From positions 744,001 through 808,000 of the forward strand of contig NZ_JACHMK010000001.1 of NCBI RefSeq assembly GCF_014208035.1: a stretch of DNA of 64,000 bases. Direction: 5' to 3'. The notes beneath the pieces are model-generated. The model was not told the DNA's origin and made no database searches. It saw only the letters and a program-made list of their open reading frames with translations. Origin of the DNA: Schaalia hyovaginalis. Lineage in GTDB: Bacteria; Actinomycetota; Actinomycetes; Actinomycetales; Actinomycetaceae. The translations under genes and the position numbers were made by a program. Of the stretch, positions 25,837-43,514 are shown piece after piece; positions within the stretch are counted from its first letter, which is position 1; each line of letters begins with the position of its first letter.

Positions 25837-27537
25837 ATGAACACCATCGTCGTCATCGGCGGCGTCGCAGCGGGGATGAGTTGCGCCGCCAGGCTGCGCC
25901 GCCTCGATGAGAAGGCGCGCATCATCGTCCTGGAGAAGGGCGACGACATCTCCATCGCCTCCTGCGGCCTCCCCTACTTCGTCTCCGGGGAGATCGAGCA
26001 AGAGCGCTCGCTCCGGGTCCAGACCCCCGCCTCGATCGGGGCTTCCCTCAACCTCGATATCCGGGTCGGCCATGAGGCGCTGTCCATCGACCGGGAGCGC
26101 AGGACCGTGCGAGTCCGATCCTCGGCGGGGGAGGAGGAGCTCTCATACGACGCCCTCCTCCTCGCGCCCGGCGCGCGGGGCGTCGAGCTGCCCATTCCCG
26201 GAATCGGCCTTCCTCAGGTGCGGACGCTGCGGTCGATCCCCGATGCCGTCGAAGTGGCGGGAATCGCGAAGAACGGCGGGCGGGCCGTCGTCATCGGCGC
26301 GGGCTTCATCGGACTCGAAGCGGCTGAAGCCCTCGCGCTCGCCGGAATGGAGGTCGCCCTCGTCGAGGGGACGGACCACGTCCTTCCCCCCGTCGAAGAA
26401 GAGCTCTCCGCCCTCGTCCTCGACGAACTCGAAGGGCTCGGGCTCAGAGTGATCGAATCCGCCCGAGTCACCGGAATCGAAGAAGTCGGGCAGGGCGCGC
26501 GCGTCCTCATCGAGGGACTCGAGCCCCTCGAAGCCGATCTCGTCCTCGTCGCAGTCGGCACCCGCCCCCGCTCCGAACTGGCTGAAGCGGCCGGACTCGA
26601 ACTCCAGCGAGGGGCGATCGTCGTCGACGAGCACGGGCGCACCTGCGATCCGAGGATCTGGGCCGCCGGCGATGCGGTCCTCTCCCGCAGCGCGACGACC
26701 GGGGCCCTGCGTCCGATCCCTCTCGCAGGGCCCGCCAGCCGTGCGGGCAGGCGGATCGCCGACGACATCGTCTCGGTCATCGGCGCCGAGGGCGCAGCGT
26801 CTCCCCGTGATGCGGGGACCAAGGCGATCGCCGCGCCTCTCGGCACCGCGATCGTCCGGGTCGGACGCCTCCAAGTCGCCATGACGGGGGCGAATTCCCG
26901 TGAACTCTCGCAAGCGGGGGTGCCCTTCCGGACGATCCACGCCCACCACAATCAGCACGTCGCCTACTTCCCGGGTGCGCAGATGATGGCACTCATCGTC
27001 CACGTCGGTGAAGACGGGGCGATCCTCGGCGCGCAGGGTGTGGGCAGGGACGGCGTCGACCGTCGGATCGACGTCCTCGCCACCGCGATCCGAGCCGGCC
27101 TCAAGGCGGAGGACCTCGTCGACATCGACCTCGCCTATTCGCCTCCCTTCGGAGCGCCGAAGGATCCCGTCAACATGGTCGGCATGGTCGCGGAGAATCT
27201 GAACTCCGGTCTGCTCGAGCTCTGCTACCCGTGGCAGCTCGAGGAGATGCGGCGGACTCATCTCGTCCTCGACGTCCGCCGACCCGATGAGATCGAGCGC
27301 GGACCTCGGGTTCCGGGGGCCCTCGGAATCGCCCACACCGAACTGCGCGACCGCCTGGACGAAGTGCGAGAAGCCGCAGGCGGAAGGCCCGTCCTGGTCC
27401 ACTGCGCCGCCGGAGTGCGCTCCTACCTCGCGCACCGGGTGCTCGCCGAGGCCGGGTTCGTCTCGACCTCGCTCTCGGGCGGGATGAACACGCTCAAAGC
27501 CTGGGCGAAGCGCCACCCCGGAACGCTCGAGTACTGA
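25837..27537 (+). CDS. CoA-disulfide reductase/persulfide reductase with C-terminal rhodanese domain
   Basis: This 566-residue flavoprotein begins at ATG 25837 after GAAGGA; an upstream in-frame start at 25705 would span the operator and was rejected. The FAD motif is VIGGVAAGMSCAARL, the single redox Cys43 is in SIASCGLPYF as in CoA-disulfide reductase, and the NAD(P)H motif is VIGAGFIGLEAAEAL. The dimerisation domain is followed by a rhodanese domain (about 480-566) with active-site loop HCAAGVRS. Such fusions reduce CoA persulfide/disulfide and handle sulfane sulfur. Control by the divergent CstR-like protein is expected. Confidence 0.9.
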   Translation: MNTIVVIGGVAAGMSCAARLRRLDEKARIIVLEKGDDISIASCGLPYFVSGEIEQERSLRVQTPASIGASLNLDIRVGHEALSIDRERRTVRVRSSAGEEELSYDALLLAPGARGVELPIPGIGLPQVRTLRSIPDAVEVAGIAKNGGRAVVIGAGFIGLEAAEALALAGMEVALVEGTDHVLPPVEEELSALVLDELEGLGLRVIESARVTGIEEVGQGARVLIEGLEPLEADLVLVAVGTRPRSELAEAAGLELQRGAIVVDEHGRTCDPRIWAAGDAVLSRSATTGALRPIPLAGPASRAGRRIADDIVSVIGAEGAASPRDAGTKAIAAPLGTAIVRVGRLQVAMTGANSRELSQAGVPFRTIHAHHNQHVAYFPGAQMMALIVHVGEDGAILGAQGVGRDGVDRRIDVLATAIRAGLKAEDLVDIDLAYSPPFGAPKDPVNMVGMVAENLNSGLLELCYPWQLEEMRRTHLVLDVRRPDEIERGPRVPGALGIAHTELRDRLDEVREAAGGRPVLVHCAAGVRSYLAHRVLAEAGFVSTSLSGGMNTLKAWAKRHPGTLEY

Positions 27538-27627
27538 CGGCTCCCGCCGCCCCCGTCTTCCCGTACCGTCCCCTCACCTCTCCCGTCCGCTCCCTTCCGC
27601 GTTCTCGGACGCTCCGTTCCGCCCGGG

Positions 27628-27659
27628 GTTCAGGCCTTGAGCGGACAAGGGCTCTGAAC
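27628..27659 (+). terminator. Hairpin after the CoA-disulfide reductase gene
   Basis: GTTCAGGCCTTG pairs with CAAGGGCTCTGAAC around a 6-nt loop with one bulge. It has no T-tract. It separates the reductase gene from the small Cys-rich gene. Confidence 0.45.
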
Positions 27660-27783
27660 GGGAATCGGCCTCGGACGAGCGCGGATGAGGCGCGGTCCGA
27701 TCGCTTCGCATGTGAAACCCGTAAATCGAAGGTCATCGATTCCGATCCGCAGGGGCGGACCGGAAGAACAAGGAGGAAATGCA

Positions 27784-27969
27784 ATGTGCCGACCAGTGAG
27801 CTGCAAGGTCTGCGGAAAGACCACCTGGGCCGGATGCGGCCAGCACATCGACTCGGTCAAGGCCGGCGTGCCCGCCGGGCAATGGTGTCCGGGGCACACG
27901 GAGGAGGAGAAGAGCGCTGCATCAGCGGGGTCCGGATTCTTCTCCTGGCTGACCGGAGGGAGGAAGTAG
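27784..27969 (+). CDS. Small conserved Cys-rich protein, zinc-ribbon-like
   Basis: This 61-residue protein has a very good ribosome site (AAGGAGG, 7-9 bp before ATG 27784). The first 40 residues carry five Cys and two His (MCRPVSCKVCGKTTWAG..., then CGQH and CPGH), suggesting a bound metal. The tail ends in a short hydrophobic FFSWL. To my recollection similar short proteins occur widely in actinobacteria without an assigned function. It may act in protein or RNA binding; no role is claimed. Confidence 0.75.
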   Translation: MCRPVSCKVCGKTTWAGCGQHIDSVKAGVPAGQWCPGHTEEEKSAASAGSGFFSWLTGGRK

Positions 27970-27980
27970 GGGGCTCTCGC

Positions 27981-28012
27981 GGGGGGCGCGGCGTGTGAAC
28001 GCCGCGCCCCCC
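27981..28012 (+). terminator. Terminator of the small Cys-rich gene
   Basis: A perfect 13-bp GC stem (27981-27993 with 28000-28012) with a 6-nt loop lies 12 bp after the stop codon. Confidence 0.7.
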
Positions 28013-28014
28013 CC

Positions 28015-28118
28015 GCTTCGGTTGACGCTCCTCGGGCTTCGGTTGACGCTCCTCGGGCTTCGGTTGACGCTCCTCGGGCTTCGGTTGGCGCTCCTTGCGG
28101 TTCGGCTAGGCTCCTTGC
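28015..28118. repeat. 21-bp tandem repeat, about five copies
   Basis: The unit GCTTCGGTTGACGCTCCTCGG occurs three times exactly (28015-28077), then twice with changes up to 28118. It follows the terminator directly and codes for nothing recognisable. There are no spacers, so it is not CRISPR. Confidence 0.85.
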
Positions 28119-28583
28119 GCTTCGGGGTGATGGGGCCCGCATTCTGAAGGCCCGGCGCCATGCCGTGAGTGATGCCCCAGCTGCCGTGAGTGATGACCCC
28201 CAGTGCGCTCGTCCCCGTCTGGCTGCGCGTTCAGGCAAGCCGAGGGGCCGGCGCTGACCCCCAGTGTGCTCGTCCCCGTCGCGCGCTTCTTCATCGCAGC
28301 GAGATGCCCGCACGGTCACCACGGCGCTCAGGGACGCGCTCGTCTCCGTCGTGCGCATTCTTCATCGCAGCAGGCCCCATCCCCTCGGGTGCTGCGCCAC
28401 TGCCTGAAGGCGGGCGTCGTCCCTCAAAGCCGTGCACCGCTCCACCGGGAGCGGCTGATTCTGTGCACTGCGAAACACGAATAGATCACAAGCGCCTCGA
28501 ATAAGGCCTGAGCTGCGTCGGTGTTCCGCGTAATTCCAAGGAAAACCTCGTCGTCGCGCGCTCGGGAGGGGAGGCGGGGGCGA
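28119..28583. other. Non-coding region with degenerate direct repeats, upstream of the first rrn promoter
   Basis: I see no credible gene here. Between 28155 and 28372 there are imperfect direct repeats: GCCGTGAGTGATG twice (28162, 28182), TGACCCCCAGTG(C/T)GCTCGTC twice (about 28194 and 28256), and CTTCATCGCAGC twice (about 28290 and 28361). The rest is ordinary high-GC sequence leading to the rrn promoter. Confidence 0.6.
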
Positions 28584-28584
28584 T

Positions 28585-28613
28585 TTGACGGTTTGTGTGG
28601 GGGTGGGTAGTGT
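28585..28613 (+). promoter_or_regulatory. rrn promoter, copy 1
   Basis: TTGACG (28585-28590) and TAGTGT (28608-28613) are separated by 17 bp, about 250 bp before the 16S gene. The transcribed leader is G/T-rich and nearly free of A. A motif TTTGTGAACTCGATAGTG at 28714-28731 is echoed in the 16S-23S spacer and resembles processing/antitermination leader elements of other actinobacterial rrn operons. Confidence 0.65.
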
Positions 28614-28863
28614 TTTCTCTTGTCGCTGCGGCTTTGTGGTTGTGGTGGTGGCCTCTTCCTTTGGGTGGTTCTGGGTGTGTGCTTGGGGTTGCCTTGGGGG
28701 TGTGTGGGTGTTGTTTGTGAACTCGATAGTGTGTTTGTTGTTTATGCCTGTTTTTTGTTTTTGAGTTGTTTTTTGGTTGGGATTGCTTGCCGTGTGGCTG
28801 CTGCTGCTGTTGTTGTTGTTTGTTGTGGTGGTGGTTGTGTGGTGGGTTTTTCTGGACTTTGTT

Positions 28864-33843
<4,980 letters not shown>

Positions 33844-33892
33844 ACCCAACCCCCTAACCAAAACAAAAGGGGGGGCGGGGCAAGAAAGACAC

Positions 33893-33929
33893 TGCTTGCA
33901 ACCACTATACGAATCACACTCAACCCACA
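33893..33929 (+). promoter_or_regulatory. 3' half of the pre-23S processing stem, copy 1
   Basis: This A/C-rich stretch is complementary to the G/T-rich spacer at 30662-30698. It lies between 23S and 5S. Confidence 0.7.
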
Positions 33930-33972
33930 ACCCCCCAACAAGACCGGGGGGTAGGGGAGAGGTTTTGAAGAC

Positions 33973-34092
33973 TTTGCGGTGGTCATAGCGTGGGGGAAAC
34001 GCCCAGAACCCATTCCGAACCTGGAAGCTAAGCCCCACAGCGCCGATGGTACTGCACCTGGGAGGGTGTGGGAGAGTAGGACACCGCCGCAA
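33973..34092 (+). rRNA. rrf: 5S ribosomal RNA, copy 1
   Basis: The terminal helix is TTGCGGTGGT with ACCGCCGCAA. The conserved CCATTCCGAACCTGGAAG and GCGCCGATGGTACTGC are present. Length is about 120 nt. Confidence 0.93.
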
Positions 34093-34109
34093 CCACACCC
34101 AACAAGAGT

Positions 34110-34150
34110 GGGGGGAGGCGAGCACCAACACCCGGTGCACGCCTCCCCCC
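34110..34150 (+). terminator. Terminator of rrn operon 1
   Basis: An 11-bp G/C stem (34110-34120 with 34140-34150) encloses an inner GCACC/GGTGC stem. It lies 17 bp after the 5S gene. Confidence 0.75.
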
Positions 34151-34343
34151 CTCCCCATTTCACACACACGCGAACACGAGCGAACACACACGCACACGAA
34201 CACGAGCGCGACGGCACGCCAACACGCACACGCACACGAGCGCGACGGCACGCCAACACGCATACGGGCGAACACAAGCGGGCGAACGCATAGAAACACG
34301 CACATGCGCGGCGAACGTGGACCACGAAACACGCACACGGGCG
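34151..34343. repeat. T-poor ACGCACACG-type repetitive trailer, copy 1
   Basis: About 190 bp is built from variants of ACACGCACACGAGCGCGACGGCACGCCA and has almost no T on the + strand. It belongs to the 5,760-bp repeat. It does not code for a recognisable protein. Confidence 0.8.
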
Positions 34344-35326
34344 CAAGCGCACAGAAGCGCGAACACACGCGCGACGGCGCGCGCCCGGGCCGCGTCCGCC
34401 GAAGGGTGCGGGCTCGATCAATTCGGCGCACGCCCTCGGCGACCCGGCACGATGGCGGCCACCTGCTCGCGGCTTTCAACAGTCGTCCCGCTGCGAACCG
34501 GACGAGATGACTGGTCCGCTGCTCTACGGCGGCTCCGAGGCGATTCGTCATGCCGCGCATCTTTCGGGTCTCGTCGTCTCGAAGCTCCGCGGCTCCCATC
34601 CGGACCCTTTTTCAGGCGGGTCTCCAGCACTCGCCGGGCCCCTTCTCGGCCGTGCCGCCGCAGATCTGGGCGTCCGGAGAACAGGCGAGGTGGTCTGAGT
34701 GCCGGCGGATTCCAATAGGTCATGGACCGCTACGTCCGAGGCCTGTCGGAGGCCCGCTGACGAACTCTGCGGCGTCTTCGAATGGCGGCCCGCCCGTGCC
34801 CGGATGACACGGGCGTTGCGCGCAGGGGCGCTCCTTCGCCGGCGAAGATCGCGATCCTCAGCCTTGAGGTCCTTGATCCCCTGGGGCGACTGATCGCTCC
34901 TGATCCCGACCCGGCGTTCCCAGGGCGCTTGGAACGTGCGCTCGTAGTTCCCGGATCCGTCTCGGCGCCTCGGGGAACGGCCTTCGCCCTCACCGGAGCC
35001 CGTGCGTTCATATGGCTCCATCCGCTGCGGAGCGCGGGAGCTCGCGGTGATCGCCCCGAAGGCTCGCGGCTCGAGGGGTCTTCGTCCCGTCGGGGTCGCG
35101 CGCTCATGCATTAGCGGGTCGAGGTCGAGACGGCCGCCCGGAGCGATCGCGGCAAGGCCTCTCCTCAGCCCGCTGCCTTCATCGGAACCGGGGTTCTGGG
35201 TGGGCTGCGGCTCCGGGATGCGCACGCGCCCTGCCGCGCCGAGGGATCCGCGTGGGCGAGATCCGCGTCCGATGGGCTTCTCGAGGGGACGCGGGTCCTT
35301 ATGTGTGTGGGGTCACGGTGTGTGGG
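34344..35326. other. Unique 983-bp spacer between the two rrn operons, no credible gene
   Basis: Several ORFs up to 225 codons exist on both strands, but all are Arg/Pro/Ser-rich shadows without ribosome sites or family motifs. I see no tRNA or small RNA. The last about 40 bp before the second promoter is G/T-rich. Confidence 0.6.
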
Positions 35327-35327
35327 T

Positions 35328-35356
35328 TTGACGGTTTGTGTGGGGGTGGGTAGTGT
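35328..35356 (+). promoter_or_regulatory. rrn promoter, copy 2
   Basis: The boxes are TTGACG (35328-35333) and TAGTGT (35351-35356), as in copy 1. The sequence immediately upstream differs (GTGTGTGGG here, GGGGGCGAT in copy 1), so any upstream activating element is not shared. Confidence 0.65.
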
Positions 35357-35606
35357 TTTCTCTTGTCGCTGCGGCTTTGTGGTTGTGGTGGTGGCCTCTT
35401 CCTTTGGGTGGTTCTGGGTGTGTGCTTGGGGTTGCCTTGGGGGTGTGTGGGTGTTGTTTGTGAACTCGATAGTGTGTTTGTTGTTTATGCCTGTTTTTTG
35501 TTTTTGAGTTGTTTTTTGGTTGGGATTGCTTGCCGTGTGGCTGCTGCTGCTGTTGTTGTTGTTTGTTGTGGTGGTGGTTGTGTGGTGGGTTTTTCTGGAC
35601 TTTGTT

Positions 35607-40586
<4,980 letters not shown>

Positions 40587-40715
40587 ACCCAACCCCCTAA
40601 CCAAAACAAAAGGGGGGGCGGGGCAAGAAAGACACTGCTTGCAACCACTATACGAATCACACTCAACCCACAACCCCCCAACAAGACCGGGGGGTAGGGG
40701 AGAGGTTTTGAAGAC

Positions 40716-40835
40716 TTTGCGGTGGTCATAGCGTGGGGGAAACGCCCAGAACCCATTCCGAACCTGGAAGCTAAGCCCCACAGCGCCGATGGTACTGCAC
40801 CTGGGAGGGTGTGGGAGAGTAGGACACCGCCGCAA
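40716..40835 (+). rRNA. rrf: 5S ribosomal RNA, copy 2
   Basis: Reads identical to copy 1, with the same terminal helix. Confidence 0.93.
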
Positions 40836-40852
40836 CCACACCCAACAAGAGT

Positions 40853-40893
40853 GGGGGGAGGCGAGCACCAACACCCGGTGCACGCCTCCCCCC
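40853..40893 (+). terminator. Terminator of rrn operon 2
   Basis: The same 11-bp stem plus inner stem as after rrn operon 1. Confidence 0.75.
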
Positions 40894-41149
40894 CTCCCCA
40901 TTTCACACACACGCGAACACGAGCGAACACACACGCACACGAACACGAGCGCGACGGCACGCCAACACGCACACGCACACGAGCGCGACGGCACGCCAAC
41001 ACGCATACGGGCGAACACAAGCGGGCGAACGCATAGAAACACGCACATGCGCGGCGAACGTGGACCACGAAACACGCACACGGGCGAGCGCGAACACACG
41101 CACACGGGCGAGCGCGAACACACGCACACGAGCGCGAGCCAACACGAGC
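40894..41149. repeat. T-poor repetitive trailer, copy 2, with extra tandem units
   Basis: It is shared with copy 1 to 41086. After that it carries extra copies of a unit of about 24 bp around ACACGCACACGGGCGAGCGCGA (about 41068-41130) that are absent from copy 1. Confidence 0.75.
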
Positions 41150-41415
41150 GAGGGACTGCTGCAAGCGCCGGCAACACCAGCACCTCACCTCCCCTGAAAG
41201 CAACAAGCCTCAAAGATACCGACAACCCCAAACACCAGCCCGCCTCTCAGGCGCTCAACCCCCCCAAAGAATTCCAGAAGCAGCGAATCACCCCTGATCG
41301 GCCACCCCCACCACAACCAACAACACAACGATCGCGTTGCCGATCGTGCGACGAGCGACAAAGTGCGCCCTCTGGCCTATGCTTACTCTGAATGGAACGA
41401 ACGAAAGGCGCACTG
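41150..41415. other. Non-coding stretch before the MT0933-type gene
   Basis: No gene is seen. The first part is A/C-rich, like the rrn trailer. A possible -10 box TATGCT lies near 41381, about 35 bp before the next start codon; no clear -35 box was found. Confidence 0.45.
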
Positions 41416-41598
41416 ATGAATTTCGATGATCTCAAGGGCAAAGTGACCGATGCCGTCAAGGACGTCATCTCCGATGAGGCGAAGAGCGATTCGGTTCTCG
41501 ACAAGGTTGAGGATGCAGCGAAGAAGGTGACGGGCGGCAAGTTCGATGAGCAGATCGACGCCGCGCGCGACGCCGTCGACGACAAGATCGGCGAATGA
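41416..41598 (+). CDS. MT0933/Rv0909-type antitoxin-like small protein
   Basis: This 60-residue, highly charged, mostly helical protein (MNFDDLKGKVTDAVKDVISD..., GGKFDEQIDAARDAVDDKIGE) fits the actinobacterial MT0933-like antitoxin family. The start is ATG at 41416 behind GAAAGG. A partner toxin of the polyketide-cyclase/START type is not found next to it, so here it may have another role, such as a stress-related helical protein. It is monocistronic with its own terminator. Confidence 0.7.
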   Translation: MNFDDLKGKVTDAVKDVISDEAKSDSVLDKVEDAAKKVTGGKFDEQIDAARDAVDDKIGE

Positions 41599-41612
41599 TC
41601 GATTGAGCTTCC

Positions 41613-41642
41613 AGCGGGGCCGCCCTTCAGGGCGGCCCCGCT
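41613..41642 (+). terminator. Terminator of the antitoxin-like gene
   Basis: A perfect 13-bp stem (41613-41625 with 41630-41642) has a TTCA loop, 15 bp after the stop. Confidence 0.8.
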
Positions 41643-41730
41643 GCTGTTACAGGCCCGAGGCCCTTCCTGCTCCTTCGCAGGCGCCCCGTTTGAATGCGTG
41701 CGCGTGCGCCCCTGCGCATCGGGTTTTATC

Positions 41731-41750
41731 CTGTTTGAGTATTCAAACAG
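41731..41750. promoter_or_regulatory. Palindromic operator before the FMN reductase gene
   Basis: CTGTTTGA and TCAAACAG flank a 4-bp GTAT centre. This AT-rich perfect palindrome in a GC-rich region lies 16 bp before the start codon. It is typical of a MarR/HxlR- or TetR-type redox or drug regulator, which is not encoded nearby. Confidence 0.6.
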
Positions 41751-41766
41751 AAAGGTGCTTCCATTC

Positions 41767-42321
41767 ATGACTCGTCTTGCTGTCCTCCTCGGCTCCGTTC
41801 GCCCCAATGCTGCGGGAGGGCCGATTGCGCGTTGGGTCGTCGAGAAGGCGCGACTGATCGACGGTGTCGAGGCGGAGCTCATCGATCTCGCGTCCTTCGA
41901 TCTTCCCCTTTTCGCCGAAGCGCTTCCGCCGGCGAGCGCCCTGCCTCGGGATCCGAAGGGGGCGGCGTTCAATGCCAGGCTCTGCGAGTTCGACGCCCTC
42001 ATCATCGTAACCCCCGAGTACAACCATTCGATTCCGGGGGCCTTGAAGAACGCCTTGGACTTCTTGGTGCCCGCGACGCTGGCGCATAAGGGCATCGGCT
42101 TCGTTGGATACTCCTACACCGGCGGTGTCCGCCCGGTCGAGCACCTGCGTCAGATCCTCGCGAACTTCGACGCCGGCACGGTGCGGCAGCAGGTGACGGT
42201 CTCATTGATCAGCGACTTCAACGGCGAGGGGTTCGCTCCCGCCGCCCATCAGGACGGCGAACTCGAAGCCCTCATCAAGGCGATCGTCGAGCGCTCCGCG
42301 GTTCTGGCGCCTCTGCGCTGA
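41767..42321 (+). CDS. NADPH-dependent FMN reductase/quinone reductase family protein
   Basis: This 184-residue flavodoxin-like protein has the FMN phosphate loop LGSVRPNAAGGPIARWV and the family motif TPEYNHSIPGALKNALDFL. It reduces FMN, quinones or azo compounds with NAD(P)H. The start is ATG at 41767 after AAAGGTG; in-frame upstream codons run through the palindrome and were excluded. Confidence 0.88.
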   Translation: MTRLAVLLGSVRPNAAGGPIARWVVEKARLIDGVEAELIDLASFDLPLFAEALPPASALPRDPKGAAFNARLCEFDALIIVTPEYNHSIPGALKNALDFLVPATLAHKGIGFVGYSYTGGVRPVEHLRQILANFDAGTVRQQVTVSLISDFNGEGFAPAAHQDGELEALIKAIVERSAVLAPLR

Positions 42322-42388
42322 ACGCGCCCGCACCCTCGCCCGCGCCCTCGAGCTTTCCGAAAGGGCCCAGTGGTGAGACGATGAACGC

Positions 42389-43258
42389 GTGGTGAACGAC
42401 GACTCCCCAGTTCAGCGGCCCGGTTCGATCCTTCTGGCGGCAACGCCGATCGGTGATGCGGGCGACGCCTCCGCGCGCTTCATCCGCGCTCTCGGCGAAG
42501 CCGAAGTGATCGCCGCTGAGGACACGCGGCGGCTGCTGGCCCTGGCATCGCGGCTCGATGTGCGCATCAACGGCAAGCTGATGAGTCTGCACGACCACAA
42601 TGAAGCCGAACGCGCGAACAGGGTCGTCTCCCTCGCGGAGGACGGGGCGCGGGTGCTCCTCGTATCGGATGCGGGAATGCCGACTGTTTCGGATCCCGGA
42701 TTCCGTGTCGTGCGCGCGGCGGTTGAAAGGGGTGTGCGCGTCTCAGCCCTTCCGGGCCCCTCGGCGCCGGTCACTGCTCTGGCGGTATCGGGTCTCCCCT
42801 CGGATCGTTTCGCCTTCGAGGGGTTCCTGCCCCGGAAGGAAGGAGAGGCGCGCAGTTCTTTGCGGAGCCTGTCAGACGACCCGAGGACCCTCATCTTCTT
42901 CGAGTCCCCCAAGCGCCTCAATGAGACCCTCGTGAGGATGGCGGAGGCCTTCGGGGGCTCGCGTGAAGCGGTTGTCTGCCGTGAATTGACGAAGTCCCAC
43001 GAAGAGGTGCTGCGCGGCGATCTCAATGCGCTCATCGCTGTGACGGCGGGCGAGGTGCTCGGTGAGATCACGATCGTCGTCGCCGGATATCGGGGCGGAG
43101 GCAATGCCGAGGATCATGTCATGGCGGTGCTGGCGCTCGCCGAGGAGGGGATGCGCCTCAAGGAGGCCGCCGCGGAAGTCGCCGAAGCGACTGGTTTGAG
43201 GAAGAACGACCTCTACAAGGCGGCTCTGCGGCGCAGGGATGCGGCGCGGGAGGGCTGA
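42389..43258 (+). CDS. rsmI: 16S rRNA (cytidine1402-2'-O)-methyltransferase
   Basis: This 289-residue tetrapyrrole-methylase-fold enzyme methylates C1402 of 16S rRNA in the decoding centre using S-adenosylmethionine. Motifs are LLAATPIGDAGDAS (usually TPIGN), AEDTRR, SDAGMPTVSDPG, LPGPSAPVTALAVSGLPSDRFAFEGFLPRK and ESPKRL. The start is GTG at 42389; a GTG at 42392 is equally possible. Confidence 0.93.
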   Translation: MVNDDSPVQRPGSILLAATPIGDAGDASARFIRALGEAEVIAAEDTRRLLALASRLDVRINGKLMSLHDHNEAERANRVVSLAEDGARVLLVSDAGMPTVSDPGFRVVRAAVERGVRVSALPGPSAPVTALAVSGLPSDRFAFEGFLPRKEGEARSSLRSLSDDPRTLIFFESPKRLNETLVRMAEAFGGSREAVVCRELTKSHEEVLRGDLNALIAVTAGEVLGEITIVVAGYRGGGNAEDHVMAVLALAEEGMRLKEAAAEVAEATGLRKNDLYKAALRRRDAAREG

Positions 43259-43420
43259 GAACGCGCACGTAGGGCCTGGGGCGCCTCGCGGAATGCGTGA
43301 ATGCGGGTTGACGGGGGAGGCGCCCTTCGCGCCGCCCTGAGGCGTCTGCGTTTCCGGGCTGCAGGAGGGGCTGCGCCCCGTTAGCGATTCGGATTCGGCT
43401 GAGAGTTTCGTCTCAAAAGA

Positions 43421-43436
43421 TTTCGGTATGCCGAAA
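43421..43436. promoter_or_regulatory. Metalloregulator-like operator 1 before the metal ABC operon
   Basis: TTTCGGTATGCCGAAA is a palindrome with 6-bp arms. A second imperfect copy lies at 43465-43478. The spacing and the metal-transport genes suggest a DtxR/MntR- or Zur-type repressor, not encoded in the window. Confidence 0.55.
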
Positions 43437-43464
43437 ACTCTGTGAAAATCATTCTCGTCAAGAT

Positions 43465-43478
43465 TTCGCTTAGCCGAA
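43465..43478. promoter_or_regulatory. Metalloregulator-like operator 2
   Basis: TTCGCTTAGCCGAA matches the arms of operator 1 with one change. It lies 36 bp before the binding-protein start. Confidence 0.45.
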
Positions 43479-43514
43479 CTATTGTCGGATTTGAATCAAG
43501 AGAAGGGTGCATCC

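Noticed and set aside
28015-28118. Tandem repeats considered as a CRISPR array
   Set aside because: The units abut each other with a 21-bp period and no unique spacers, and no cas genes are present.
34344-35326. Several ORFs up to 225 codons between the rrn operons
   Set aside because: Arg/Pro/Ser-rich translations on overlapping frames, no ribosome sites and no recognisable domain on either strand.
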